Part shown: piece by piece, positions 1 to 5,477 of the stretch
Layout of the letters: every line of letters begins with the position of its first letter
Position numbering within the stretch: the stretch's first letter is position 1
Origin: Fen-1077 sp050014355
GTDB lineage: Bacteria; Chloroflexota; Dehalococcoidia; Dehalococcoidales; RBG-16-60-22
Assembly (NCBI GenBank): GCA_050014355.1
Contig: JBEKDL010000094.1
Location: forward strand, 1 to 11,080
Direction: 5' to 3'
Length of the DNA: 11,080 bases
Translations under genes and position numbers: made by a program
The notes under the pieces: generated by a model
What the model saw: only the letters and a program-made list of their open reading frames with translations
Database searches by the model: none
Told to the model about the DNA's origin: nothing

Positions 1-900
1 TACGTGCAGGCCGGAGGAGTGGCGGAAAGCGTTCCCGCCGACGATAGCCTTGTTCGGCTGCACCGCGAAACCGGTCAGCTCGCTGACGAGCCGGCTGGTG
101 CGGTAAATCTGGGTCGTGTCGATATTCGTCGTCAGGTTGAAGAAATCGCCGCGCGTTTTGATGCCCATGACGATTTCTTCCAGGGCGGCGTTGCCGGCGC
201 GTTCGCCGATGCCGTTGATGGTGCCCTCCACCTGCCGGGCGCCGCGCTTGAGCGCCTCCAGGCTGTTGGCCACGGCCAGACCGAGGTCGTTATGGCAGTG
301 CACGCTGACCACGGCTCGGCCGATATTGGGGACATTCTTAAAGACGCCCTCGATAAGCTCGCCGAACTGGGTCGGCATGGCATAGCCGACGGTGTCCGGG
401 ACGTTGACAGTCGTAGCGCCGGCATCAATGACCACCTTTAAAAGCTGATAGATGAATTGAGGCTCGGTGCGGCTGGCATCCATCGCCGAGAACTCGATGT
501 TATCGGTGTATTGCCGGGCGCGCGCGACAGTGCTGCGGGACATCTCCATGATTTCATCGCGGCTCTTGCGGAGCTGGTAGAACAGGTGGATGTCCGAAGA
601 AGACAGGACGATGTGAACGCGCGGGTTGGCCGCGCCTTTGACCGCTTCCCAGCTATCATCGACGGCCTTGAGATTGGCGTGGGTTAAGACGCAGATTGAC
701 GGCTGGCGTATTTCCTGCGCGATAAGCCTGACAGCCTCGAAATCACCCGGCGAAGTGACCGGAAAACCGGCCTCGATGACATCTACGCGCAGCTTTTCCA
801 ACTGGCGCGCTATTTCCAGCTTTTCCTGTATATTGAGAGTGCCCCCCGCCGCCTGCTCCCCGTCCCGCAGTGTGGTATCAAAAACAATAACCCTGTCCAT
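1..900 (-). CDS. leuA: 2-isopropylmalate synthase, N-terminal 300 residues (runs off left edge)
   Basis: LeuA condenses acetyl-CoA with 2-oxoisovalerate to give 2-isopropylmalate, the first committed step of leucine synthesis, in the cytoplasm. The frame is open from ATG at 900 to the window edge, giving 300 codons of an enzyme usually near 500 residues. The TIM-barrel catalytic domain is visible: the DTTLRDGEQ metal and substrate signature at residues 8-16, VIEAGFP at 41-47, DASRTE at 141-146, the HCHNDLGLA metal-binding motif at 201-209, NGIGERAGNA at 229-238, and the start of the GNAF.H..G.H helix at 289-299. The C-terminal leucine-binding domain is outside the window. The start has an AAGGAGG site at 911-917, ten bases upstream. 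The family's usual PG after DGEQ reads AAGG here (17-20). It has its own promoter and is separated from ilvN by a terminator. A citramalate synthase relative cannot be fully excluded without the C-terminus, but the closeness to LeuA and the ilv neighbours favour leuA. Confidence 0.93.
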   Translation of the reverse strand, partial: MDRVIVFDTTLRDGEQAAGGTLNIQEKLEIARQLEKLRVDVIEAGFPVTSPGDFEAVRLIAQEIRQPSICVLTHANLKAVDDSWEAVKGAANPRVHIVLSSSDIHLFYQLRKSRDEIMEMSRSTVARARQYTDNIEFSAMDASRTEPQFIYQLLKVVIDAGATTVNVPDTVGYAMPTQFGELIEGVFKNVPNIGRAVVSVHCHNDLGLAVANSLEALKRGARQVEGTINGIGERAGNAALEEIVMGIKTRGDFFNLTTNIDTTQIYRTSRLVSELTGFAVQPNKAIVGGNAFRHSSGLHV

Positions 901-919
901 TATATATGTTCCTCCTTGC

Positions 920-998
920 GAGAATTAATTTAAGATGCTACCGCTTTATCCCCTCTCCTTAAATCAGAGAGGGGCCGGTAAGGATGAGATTAATTCTC
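920..998 (-). repeat. Nested inverted repeat in the leuA leader (repeat-family member A)
   Basis: A perfect 10-base outer inverted repeat (gagaattaat at 920-929, attaattctc at 989-998) encloses a perfect 8-base hairpin (cccctctc at 950-957, gagagggg at 967-974, 9-base loop). The inner part is a degenerate member of the repeat family seen at 1101-1376 and 10320-10500. In leuA mRNA, the 3' arm of the outer stem ends two bases before the AAGGAGG ribosome binding site, so folding could affect leuA translation. Neither stem is followed by a U-tract, so this is not a normal terminator. Confidence 0.7.
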
Positions 999-1027
999 AC
1001 TGGACTAGAACTTATACAGTACGACAT
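959..1027 (-). CDS. Possible 22-residue leader peptide upstream of leuA
   Basis: A 22-codon frame begins with ATG at 1027, only about 6-7 bases after the predicted leuA transcription start, and ends at TAA (959-961). Eight of its 22 residues are branched-chain (three Leu, four Ile, one Val), clustered as INLIL and the final LI. The stop codon falls in the loop of the 950-974 hairpin. This resembles an amino-acid attenuation leader. Against this, there is no Shine-Dalgarno, so initiation would have to be essentially leaderless; the downstream hairpin lacks a U-tract; and part of the frame comes from a repeat-family sequence, so the composition may be accidental. Confidence 0.25.
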   Translation of the reverse strand: MSYCISSSPVRINLILTGPSLI

Positions 1028-1039
1028 GGTTAATAACCT

Positions 1040-1068
1040 ATTATATAGGATTTAAAAACGATTGTCTA
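1040..1068 (-). promoter_or_regulatory. Sigma70-like promoter of leuA
   Basis: Read on the minus strand, TAGACA (1063-1068) is followed after 17 bases by a perfect TATAAT (1040-1045). This matches the consensus at 11 of 12 positions with optimal spacing. Transcription would start near 1033-1034, leaving a leader of about 130 bases before the leuA ATG. It lies downstream of the ilvN terminator, so leuA is probably expressed independently of ilvDBN. The call rests on sequence match only. Confidence 0.72.
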
Positions 1069-1100
1069 GAGTGGTGTTTTGTACCTGGTTTCGATGCTTG

Positions 1101-1177
1101 CCTCACCCTGCCCTCTCCAGCCAGACTATATATAAAACCAGGGTCACTTTGGCTGGAGAGGAAGTTTTTTAGTGAGG
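1101..1177. repeat. Palindromic repeat B, full-length-looking member
   Basis: A perfect 12-base stem (cctctccagcca at 1112-1123, tggctggagagg at 1150-1161) lies between short outer ends cctcac (1101-1106) and gtgagg (1172-1177), which are also inverted copies of each other. The stem sequence GGCTGGAGAGG recurs at 10473-10483. The run of six T at 1165-1170 lies after the hairpin on the plus strand, but no plus-strand gene leads into it, so a terminator role is unlikely. Confidence 0.75.
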
Positions 1178-1208
1178 TTTGGCTCGCTAACCCCGCTCGC
1201 CAAACCTC
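1174..1208. repeat. 10-bp perfect palindrome with 15-base loop
   Basis: gaggtttggc (1174-1183) pairs with gccaaacctc (1199-1208). The left arm overlaps the right end of repeat B. On the minus strand the stem is followed by a run of A, not T, so it is not an intrinsic terminator for ilvN. Function unknown. Confidence 0.6.
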
Positions 1209-1271
1209 GTAACGGTGTCCCCTCCCCTGACTATTAAATACTTACTACTCACACTCGTCGCTTCCTCTTTA

Positions 1272-1304
1272 CCCTCTCCCCTTGTGGGAGAGGGCAGGGT
1301 GAGG
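1272..1304. repeat. Palindromic repeat C
   Basis: A perfect 9-base stem (ccctctccc at 1272-1280, gggagaggg at 1286-1294) with a 5-base loop is followed by CAGGGTGAGG, the conserved tail of this repeat family. It lies only 19 bases from repeat D, so the two are adjacent members in the same orientation. Confidence 0.7.
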
Positions 1305-1310
1305 GGTAAC

Positions 1311-1361
1311 TAAAAATAAAATTCCCCCTCTCCTACTGTAAGCCTCGTCAGGAGAGGGGGA
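1311..1361 (-). terminator. Intrinsic terminator of ilvDBN, built from palindromic repeat D
   Basis: On the minus strand, a perfect 12-base GC-rich stem (tccccctctcct and its complement, 1323-1334 and 1350-1361 on the plus coordinates, 15-base loop) is followed within two bases by TTTTATTTTT (1312-1321). It lies about 50 bases after the ilvN stop with no gene between, which is the expected place and polarity for the end of the operon. The stem and the following GGGTGAGG (1368-1375) mark it as a member of the local repeat family, so a repeat appears to double as a terminator. Confidence 0.75.
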
Positions 1362-1410
1362 CAAAGGGGGTGAGGTTACCCTTCCCTGCTTTTAATTTTC
1401 CTTAAAGCCT

Positions 1411-1953
1411 TTACTCCTGCTTCCTCGCCCTGCTTCTGGCAGGCTTCTCCTGCTGCGGCATAACGCCGATATTCCCCCTGACCATGGCCACGCGCCCCGT
1501 CCGCGCGATTTCCTTGATGCCGAAACCGCGCAGCAGCTTCAGCATGGAATCTATTTTATCTTCGTCGCCGGTGACCTCGATGGTCAAAGAATCCGAGGCC
1601 ACGTCCACGATATTGGCGCGGAAAATATCGGCGATTTCAATAATATCGCTCCGCGTCGTGGAAGTCGCTTTGACTTTGACCAGCGCCAGTTCGCGGGAGG
1701 TGGCCTTCTCGCTGGTAATATCAAACACCTTCACCACATCAATGAGCTTGTCCAGCTGCTTCCTCACTTGCTCGACGGTGGCCGTCGTCCCATTGACGAT
1801 AATCGTCACCCGTGAAAGATGGGGCACCTCGCTGTGGCCAACAGCGATACTATCGATATTGAAACCGCGGCGGCGGAAGAGACTCACCACGCGATTGAGG
1901 ACACCGGGCTTGTCCTGGACAATAGCGACTAGGGTGTGCTTCGTCGTGGCCAT
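1411..1953 (-). CDS. ilvN: Acetolactate synthase small (regulatory) subunit
   Basis: IlvN (also called IlvH) binds the catalytic subunit IlvB, raises its activity and confers feedback inhibition by branched-chain amino acids. The 180-residue protein has an N-terminal ACT domain at about 5-80 with DKPGVLNRV (14-22) and RRGFNIDSIAVG (28-39), and a C-terminal small-subunit domain at about 85-160 ending in EIARTGRVAMVRG (148-160). A basic tail of about 20 residues (ending ARSRARKQE) makes it slightly longer than the usual 160-170. The ATG at 1953 lies inside the end of ilvB (25-base overlap) and has a GAGGTG site at 1959-1964, so translation is probably coupled to ilvB. An intrinsic terminator follows. 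The identification is secure. Confidence 0.97.
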   Translation of the reverse strand: MATTKHTLVAIVQDKPGVLNRVVSLFRRRGFNIDSIAVGHSEVPHLSRVTIIVNGTTATVEQVRKQLDKLIDVVKVFDITSEKATSRELALVKVKATSTTRSDIIEIADIFRANIVDVASDSLTIEVTGDEDKIDSMLKLLRGFGIKEIARTGRVAMVRGNIGVMPQQEKPARSRARKQE

Positions 1954-3638
1954 GCGGGCACCTCTTTCTTGGGTCGTTCCATAAATTCGATATTAGCTGC
2001 TCCCGGCGGCACCATCGGGAAAACGTTCTCTTCAGGTTCAACCATGAAATCAATTAAAAACGGGCCATCATGCGCCATGGCCTGCTCAATCGCCGGTCTA
2101 ACTTCTTCGCGGCGCTTCACGCGCAGACCGGCAATGCCGTAAGCCTCGGCGACTTTCACGAAGTCCGGGCAGGTAAGCGGCGTGGCGACATAGTTCTTAT
2201 TATAAAAGAGGTCCTGCCATTGCCTCACCATGCCCAGGTACCCGTTGTTCATTACCGCAATCTTGATATTTATCTTGTCCTGGACGAGTGTGGCCATCTC
2301 CTGGATAGTCATTTGCAGGCTACCGTCCCCATCGACGACCCAGACATTCTTATCGGGGCGGCCCACTTTAGCGCCCATCGCCGCCGGCAGACCGAAGCCC
2401 ATCGTGCCCAGCCCGCCGGAGGAAATGAAACTGTCTGGCTCGTGGAAAGAGTAATGCTGGGCGGTCCACATCTGGTGCTGTCCCACGCCGGTGACGATAA
2501 TGGCGTCGCCGGAGGTTGCTTCGTATAGCTGGCGGATGATATATTGCGGCAGGAGCCCGGCGCTGTCCTGCATATCCAGCAGCGGATGCTCCCGGCGCCA
2601 CTCGTCTATCTGCCGCAGCCAGTCCATGTGCTGGATATTTTCTATCATTTTGTGCATGGACTGAAGAACAGCTTTGACATCGCCCACTATCGGCACATCG
2701 ACATGCACATTCTTGCCGATTTCCGCCGGGTCCAGGTCGATATGGATAATCTTGGCATGACGGGCGAATCCGCTTACCTTACCTGTCACGCGGTCATCGA
2801 ACCTCATGCCGATGGCGATGAGCAGATCGGTATTTTCGAGAGCTTTATTGGCATAGCCAGTCCCGTGCATGCCTGCCATCCCGAGATTAAGGACATGGTT
2901 CCCGGGGAAGCAGCCGATGCCCAATAGCGTGGTAGTCACCGGAATCTGGGCTGTCTCCGCCAAATTCTTGAGTTCCGCGCTGGCGCCGGAAATAATGACA
3001 CCCCTCCCCGCTATAATCAGCGGGCGCTGCGCCTTATTTATCAGCTCGGCGGCGCTTTTAAGCTGGGTCGGGTGCCCTTTGGTCGGTATTTTATAACCCG
3101 GTAAATCTATTTTATCAGGGTAAACGAAATCGGCCTGTTCCGTCATGACGTCTTTAGGTATGTCGATGAGCACCGGGCCCGGTCGCCCGCTGCGCGCCAG
3201 GTAAAAAGCCTCTTTAACGATACCGGCCAGCGCGCCGGTCTCCATGACGGCATAACTGTGCTTGGTGATGGGCAGCGTGATACCCATAATATCGATTTCC
3301 TGGAAGGCGTCCTTGCCGATGAAAGGTCGGGCGACCTGACCCGTCAGGGCGACAATCGGGACGGAGTCCAGGTAGGCGTTAGCGATGCCGGTCACCAGGT
3401 TAGTGGCGCCCGGGCCGGAGGTAGCCATGCACACTCCCACCTTGCCGGTGGCCCGCGCGTAACCATCGGCAGCATGGGCGGCGCATTGCTCATGGCGCAC
3501 GAGGATATGCCTTATCCGGGGATATTGCGGCAGGGTATCGTAAAACGGCAGCAGGACACCGCCGGGGAAGCCGAACATGACATCGACTCCCTCCATAATC
3601 ATACTTTCCAGCAGTATCTGGGCACCTGTCTTTTTCAT
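1929..3638 (-). CDS. ilvB: Acetolactate synthase (acetohydroxyacid synthase) large subunit
   Basis: IlvB is the thiamine-diphosphate- and FAD-dependent catalytic subunit that makes 2-acetolactate from two pyruvates, or 2-aceto-2-hydroxybutyrate from pyruvate and 2-oxobutyrate. At 569 residues it has the usual length. The N-terminal pyrimidine-binding domain contains FGFPGG (22-27) and RHEQCAAHAADGYARATG (48-65), where E50 is the ThDP-activating glutamate. GQVARPFIGKDAFQE (100-114), a central FAD-binding domain including GMRFDDRVTG (277-286), and the C-terminal ThDP motif GDGS (437-440) to NN (464-465) follow, then GYLGMVRQWQDLFY (466-479). The ATG at 3638 has a GAGGAG site at 3645-3650 that touches the ilvD stop codon. 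The gap to ilvD is 11 bases and the 3' end overlaps ilvN, so the three genes form one operon. Confidence 0.97.
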   Translation of the reverse strand: MKKTGAQILLESMIMEGVDVMFGFPGGVLLPFYDTLPQYPRIRHILVRHEQCAAHAADGYARATGKVGVCMATSGPGATNLVTGIANAYLDSVPIVALTGQVARPFIGKDAFQEIDIMGITLPITKHSYAVMETGALAGIVKEAFYLARSGRPGPVLIDIPKDVMTEQADFVYPDKIDLPGYKIPTKGHPTQLKSAAELINKAQRPLIIAGRGVIISGASAELKNLAETAQIPVTTTLLGIGCFPGNHVLNLGMAGMHGTGYANKALENTDLLIAIGMRFDDRVTGKVSGFARHAKIIHIDLDPAEIGKNVHVDVPIVGDVKAVLQSMHKMIENIQHMDWLRQIDEWRREHPLLDMQDSAGLLPQYIIRQLYEATSGDAIIVTGVGQHQMWTAQHYSFHEPDSFISSGGLGTMGFGLPAAMGAKVGRPDKNVWVVDGDGSLQMTIQEMATLVQDKINIKIAVMNNGYLGMVRQWQDLFYNKNYVATPLTCPDFVKVAEAYGIAGLRVKRREEVRPAIEQAMAHDGPFLIDFMVEPEENVFPMVPPGAANIEFMERPKKEVPAWPRRSTP

Positions 3639-3649
3639 AAGAGACTCCT

Positions 3650-5242
3650 CTATCTGGTGAACACCGCTCCGGTACTGGCCGAAGACACTTTCTCCGTATA
3701 GCGACGGAGATAGCCGGTCTTAATCTTCGGCTGGAACTCCGGCAGCTTCTTCAGGCGGTCGGCCATTTCTTTATCGGAAAGCTCGACATCGAGCTTATGT
3801 TCAGGAATATTGATGCTGATAATATCCCCTTCCTTGACCGCGGCAATCGGCCCGCGGCTGGCCGCCTCCGGCGAGACATGCCCGATGGATGCGCCGCGGG
3901 TGGCGCCGGAAAAACGGCCGTCGGTAATCAGGGCGACCTCTTTCTCCAGGCCGATGCCGGTAATCAAAGAGGTAGGCGTGAGCATCTCGCGCATACCCGG
4001 GCCGCCTTTGGGCCCTTCGTAGCGGATGACTAGCACATCGCCGGGCTTAATCTTTTTACCCATGATAGCCTTCGTGGCCTCTTCCTCGGAATCGAAAACG
4101 CGCGCCGGGCCGCGGTGCACCAGCATCTCCGGGGCCACCGCCGCTTTTTTGACCACCGCGCCTTCCGGCGCCAGGTTGCCGAAGAGTACGGCCAGGCCGC
4201 CGGTAGCCGAGTGAGCGTTTTTCACGGAGCGGATAACCTCGCCGTTAAGATTTTTGACACCGGCGATGTTTTCTCCCATAGTCCTGCCTGTGATGGTCCT
4301 CGTTTTCAATTTTAAGAGGCCTTTGAGCTCGCCCATGACCGCGGGAACGCCTCCCGCCATGTCCAGGTCCTCGATATGGTTCGGGCCGGTCGGCCGCAGA
4401 CTGCAAAGATAAGGCGTGTGCAAGCTTATCTCGTTGACCGTCGCCAGGTTGAAAGCGATGCCCGCCTCGCTGGCGATGGCCATCAGGTGCAGGACGGAGT
4501 TGCTGCTGCCGCCCAGAGCCATATCCACCGTGAAAGCGTTGAAAATCGATTCAGCCGTGATGATGTCGCGGGGGCGGATATCATCTTTAAGGAGCTTCAT
4601 CACCTGCTGCCCGCCCTTCCTGGCCAGCCCTCGCCGCCGCGAGTCCACGGCCGGGATGGTGCCGTTACCCGGCATCCCCATACCTAACGCCTCGGTCAGG
4701 CAGTTCATGGTGTTGGCAGTAAACATGCCGGCGCAGCTGCCGCAGCCGGGGCAAGCGCTTTGCTCCAGTAGTGAAAGCTCCGCCTCGGTCATCTTGCCGC
4801 CGGCGTAAGCCCCCACGCCTTCAAAAACATTATTGAGGTCGACCTTTTTTCCGTTTAAATGCCCCGCCAGCATCGGGCCGCCGCTGACGAAGATAGCGGG
4901 CACGTTCAGCCTGACCGCCGCCATGAGCATGCCGGGGATGATTTTATCACAATTGGGGATGAACACCAGCGCGTCGAAAGCGTGGGCTTCCGCCATGATT
5001 TCTATCGAATCGGCAATGAGCTCGCGGCTGGGCAGGCTGTATTTCATGCCGGCGTGGTTCATGGCGATGCCGTCGCACACGGCGATAGTATTGAACTCGA
5101 AGGGAACGCCTCCTTCTGAACGCACGCCTTCTTTGACCGCTTCGGCGATAGCGCGCAGGTGCATATGCCCCGGGACGACCTCGGTGAAGCTGTTGACGAC
5201 GCCGATAAACGGTTTGCCGAGGTCTTCCGGCGCGCAGCCCAA
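3650..5242 (-). CDS. ilvD: Dihydroxy-acid dehydratase, N-terminus displaced (see 5243-5268)
   Basis: IlvD is an iron-sulfur enzyme that dehydrates 2,3-dihydroxy-3-methyl acids to the 2-oxo acids for valine, isoleucine and leucine. The long frame encodes 530 residues, about 25 short of the usual length. It begins in the middle of the conserved N-terminal region with GCAPEDLGKPFIGVVNS. Family motifs are intact: CDGIAMNHAGMKYSLPSRE (56-74), PNCDKIIPGM (96-105), CPGCGSCAGMFTANTMN (164-180) with probable cluster cysteines, and GRFSGATRG near the C-terminus. The first codon here is TTG (5242) with no ribosome binding site at proper distance. An in-frame TGA lies six codons upstream, so the frame cannot extend further. 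The real start appears to be the ATG at 5268 in another frame. The gene is either a recent pseudogene, rescued by frameshifting, or mis-assembled. The downstream genes ilvB and ilvN are intact. Confidence 0.85.
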   Translation of the reverse strand: MGCAPEDLGKPFIGVVNSFTEVVPGHMHLRAIAEAVKEGVRSEGGVPFEFNTIAVCDGIAMNHAGMKYSLPSRELIADSIEIMAEAHAFDALVFIPNCDKIIPGMLMAAVRLNVPAIFVSGGPMLAGHLNGKKVDLNNVFEGVGAYAGGKMTEAELSLLEQSACPGCGSCAGMFTANTMNCLTEALGMGMPGNGTIPAVDSRRRGLARKGGQQVMKLLKDDIRPRDIITAESIFNAFTVDMALGGSSNSVLHLMAIASEAGIAFNLATVNEISLHTPYLCSLRPTGPNHIEDLDMAGGVPAVMGELKGLLKLKTRTITGRTMGENIAGVKNLNGEVIRSVKNAHSATGGLAVLFGNLAPEGAVVKKAAVAPEMLVHRGPARVFDSEEEATKAIMGKKIKPGDVLVIRYEGPKGGPGMREMLTPTSLITGIGLEKEVALITDGRFSGATRGASIGHVSPEAASRGPIAAVKEGDIISINIPEHKLDVELSDKEMADRLKKLPEFQPKIKTGYLRRYTEKVSSASTGAVFTR

Positions 5243-5268
5243 CCTTTTTTGATGGCGTCACTTTTCAT
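5243..5268 (-). pseudogene. Orphaned original start of ilvD, out of frame with the rest
   Basis: The ATG at 5268 has an AAGGA site at 5276-5280, seven bases away, and encodes MKSDAIKKG, which is the canonical N-terminus of dihydroxy-acid dehydratases. The next family residues, roughly LERAPHRSLLKA, are absent, and the sequence jumps to LGCAPEDLGKPF in a different frame. The pattern fits one deletion of about 37 bases (12 codons plus one base) at the GG|TTG junction near 5242-5244. A run of six A immediately before it (5245-5250) would bring the two parts into one frame if one extra A were inserted or the ribosome slipped back one base, but the conserved residues would still be missing. Confidence 0.75.
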
Positions 5269-5293
5269 TTTTCTATCCTTTTATAGCTCCACT

Positions 5294-5321
5294 AAAAAAA
5301 TATAGCCGTCTTTTGAGACGG
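5294..5321 (-). terminator. Hairpin plus U-tract in the ilvD leader, possible attenuator
   Basis: On the minus strand, ccgtct-caaa-agacgg forms a 6-base stem with a 4-base loop (5306-5321), followed by CTATA and then seven T (5294-5300). It lies between the predicted ilvD promoter and its ATG, so if it terminates transcription it would attenuate the whole ilvDBN operon. The five-base gap before the U-tract and the short stem make it a weak terminator by geometry. I found no T-box motif and no leader peptide here. Confidence 0.45.
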
Positions 5322-5358
5322 ACTGTGAAGTAACTTTTTGGCTTGAAGCCCGTATCTA

Positions 5359-5388
5359 AACATAGCATGGATGGGAGTTTATTGTCAA
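5359..5388 (-). promoter_or_regulatory. Sigma70-like promoter of ilvDBN
   Basis: On the minus strand a perfect TTGACA (5383-5388) is followed after 18 bases by TATGTT (5359-5364), which is preceded by TGC as in an extended -10. Transcription would begin near 5352, giving a leader of about 84 bases that contains the hairpin at 5294-5321. The rest of the 209-base gap (5389-5477) holds a small hairpin (gtaagc 5437-5442, gcttac 5450-5455) without a T-tract, so no clear terminator for the upstream gene is seen. Confidence 0.6.
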
Positions 5389-5477
5389 GCTGGCGCGAAA
5401 GGGTAAATGAAGGACAAGATGGACTGGCTCTTCCCGGTAAGCAACTTAAGCTTACTTACATATCACTGATAGTGCTT

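Larger units (their letters stand above)
1101..1304. repeat. 204-bp segment bounded by an 18-bp perfect inverted repeat
   Basis: CCTCACCCTGCCCTCTCC at 1101-1118 and its exact reverse complement at 1287-1304 bracket 168 bases containing the rest of repeat B, a separate palindrome and the left arm of repeat C. The arrangement resembles a small non-autonomous element with terminal inverted repeats, or two oppositely oriented members of the same repeat. No transposase or coding frame is visible inside, and I see no clear target-site duplication. Confidence 0.55.

Noticed and set aside
1171..1210. Intrinsic terminator for ilvN at the 10-bp palindrome
   Set aside because: On the minus strand the stem is followed by A residues, not T; the hairpin at 1311-1361 fits far better.
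920..1380. CRISPR array
   Set aside because: The repeats are palindromes with variable spacing and divergent sequence, not evenly spaced direct repeats, and no cas gene is present.
901..1410. T-box riboswitch upstream of leuA
   Set aside because: No AGGGTGG.ACCGCG-type antiterminator sequence on the minus strand, and no terminator next to the leuA start.
5242..5244. TTG at 5242 as the native ilvD start
   Set aside because: No ribosome site at proper spacing, the start would fall inside the conserved N-terminal region, and a canonical start with Shine-Dalgarno lies just upstream in another frame.
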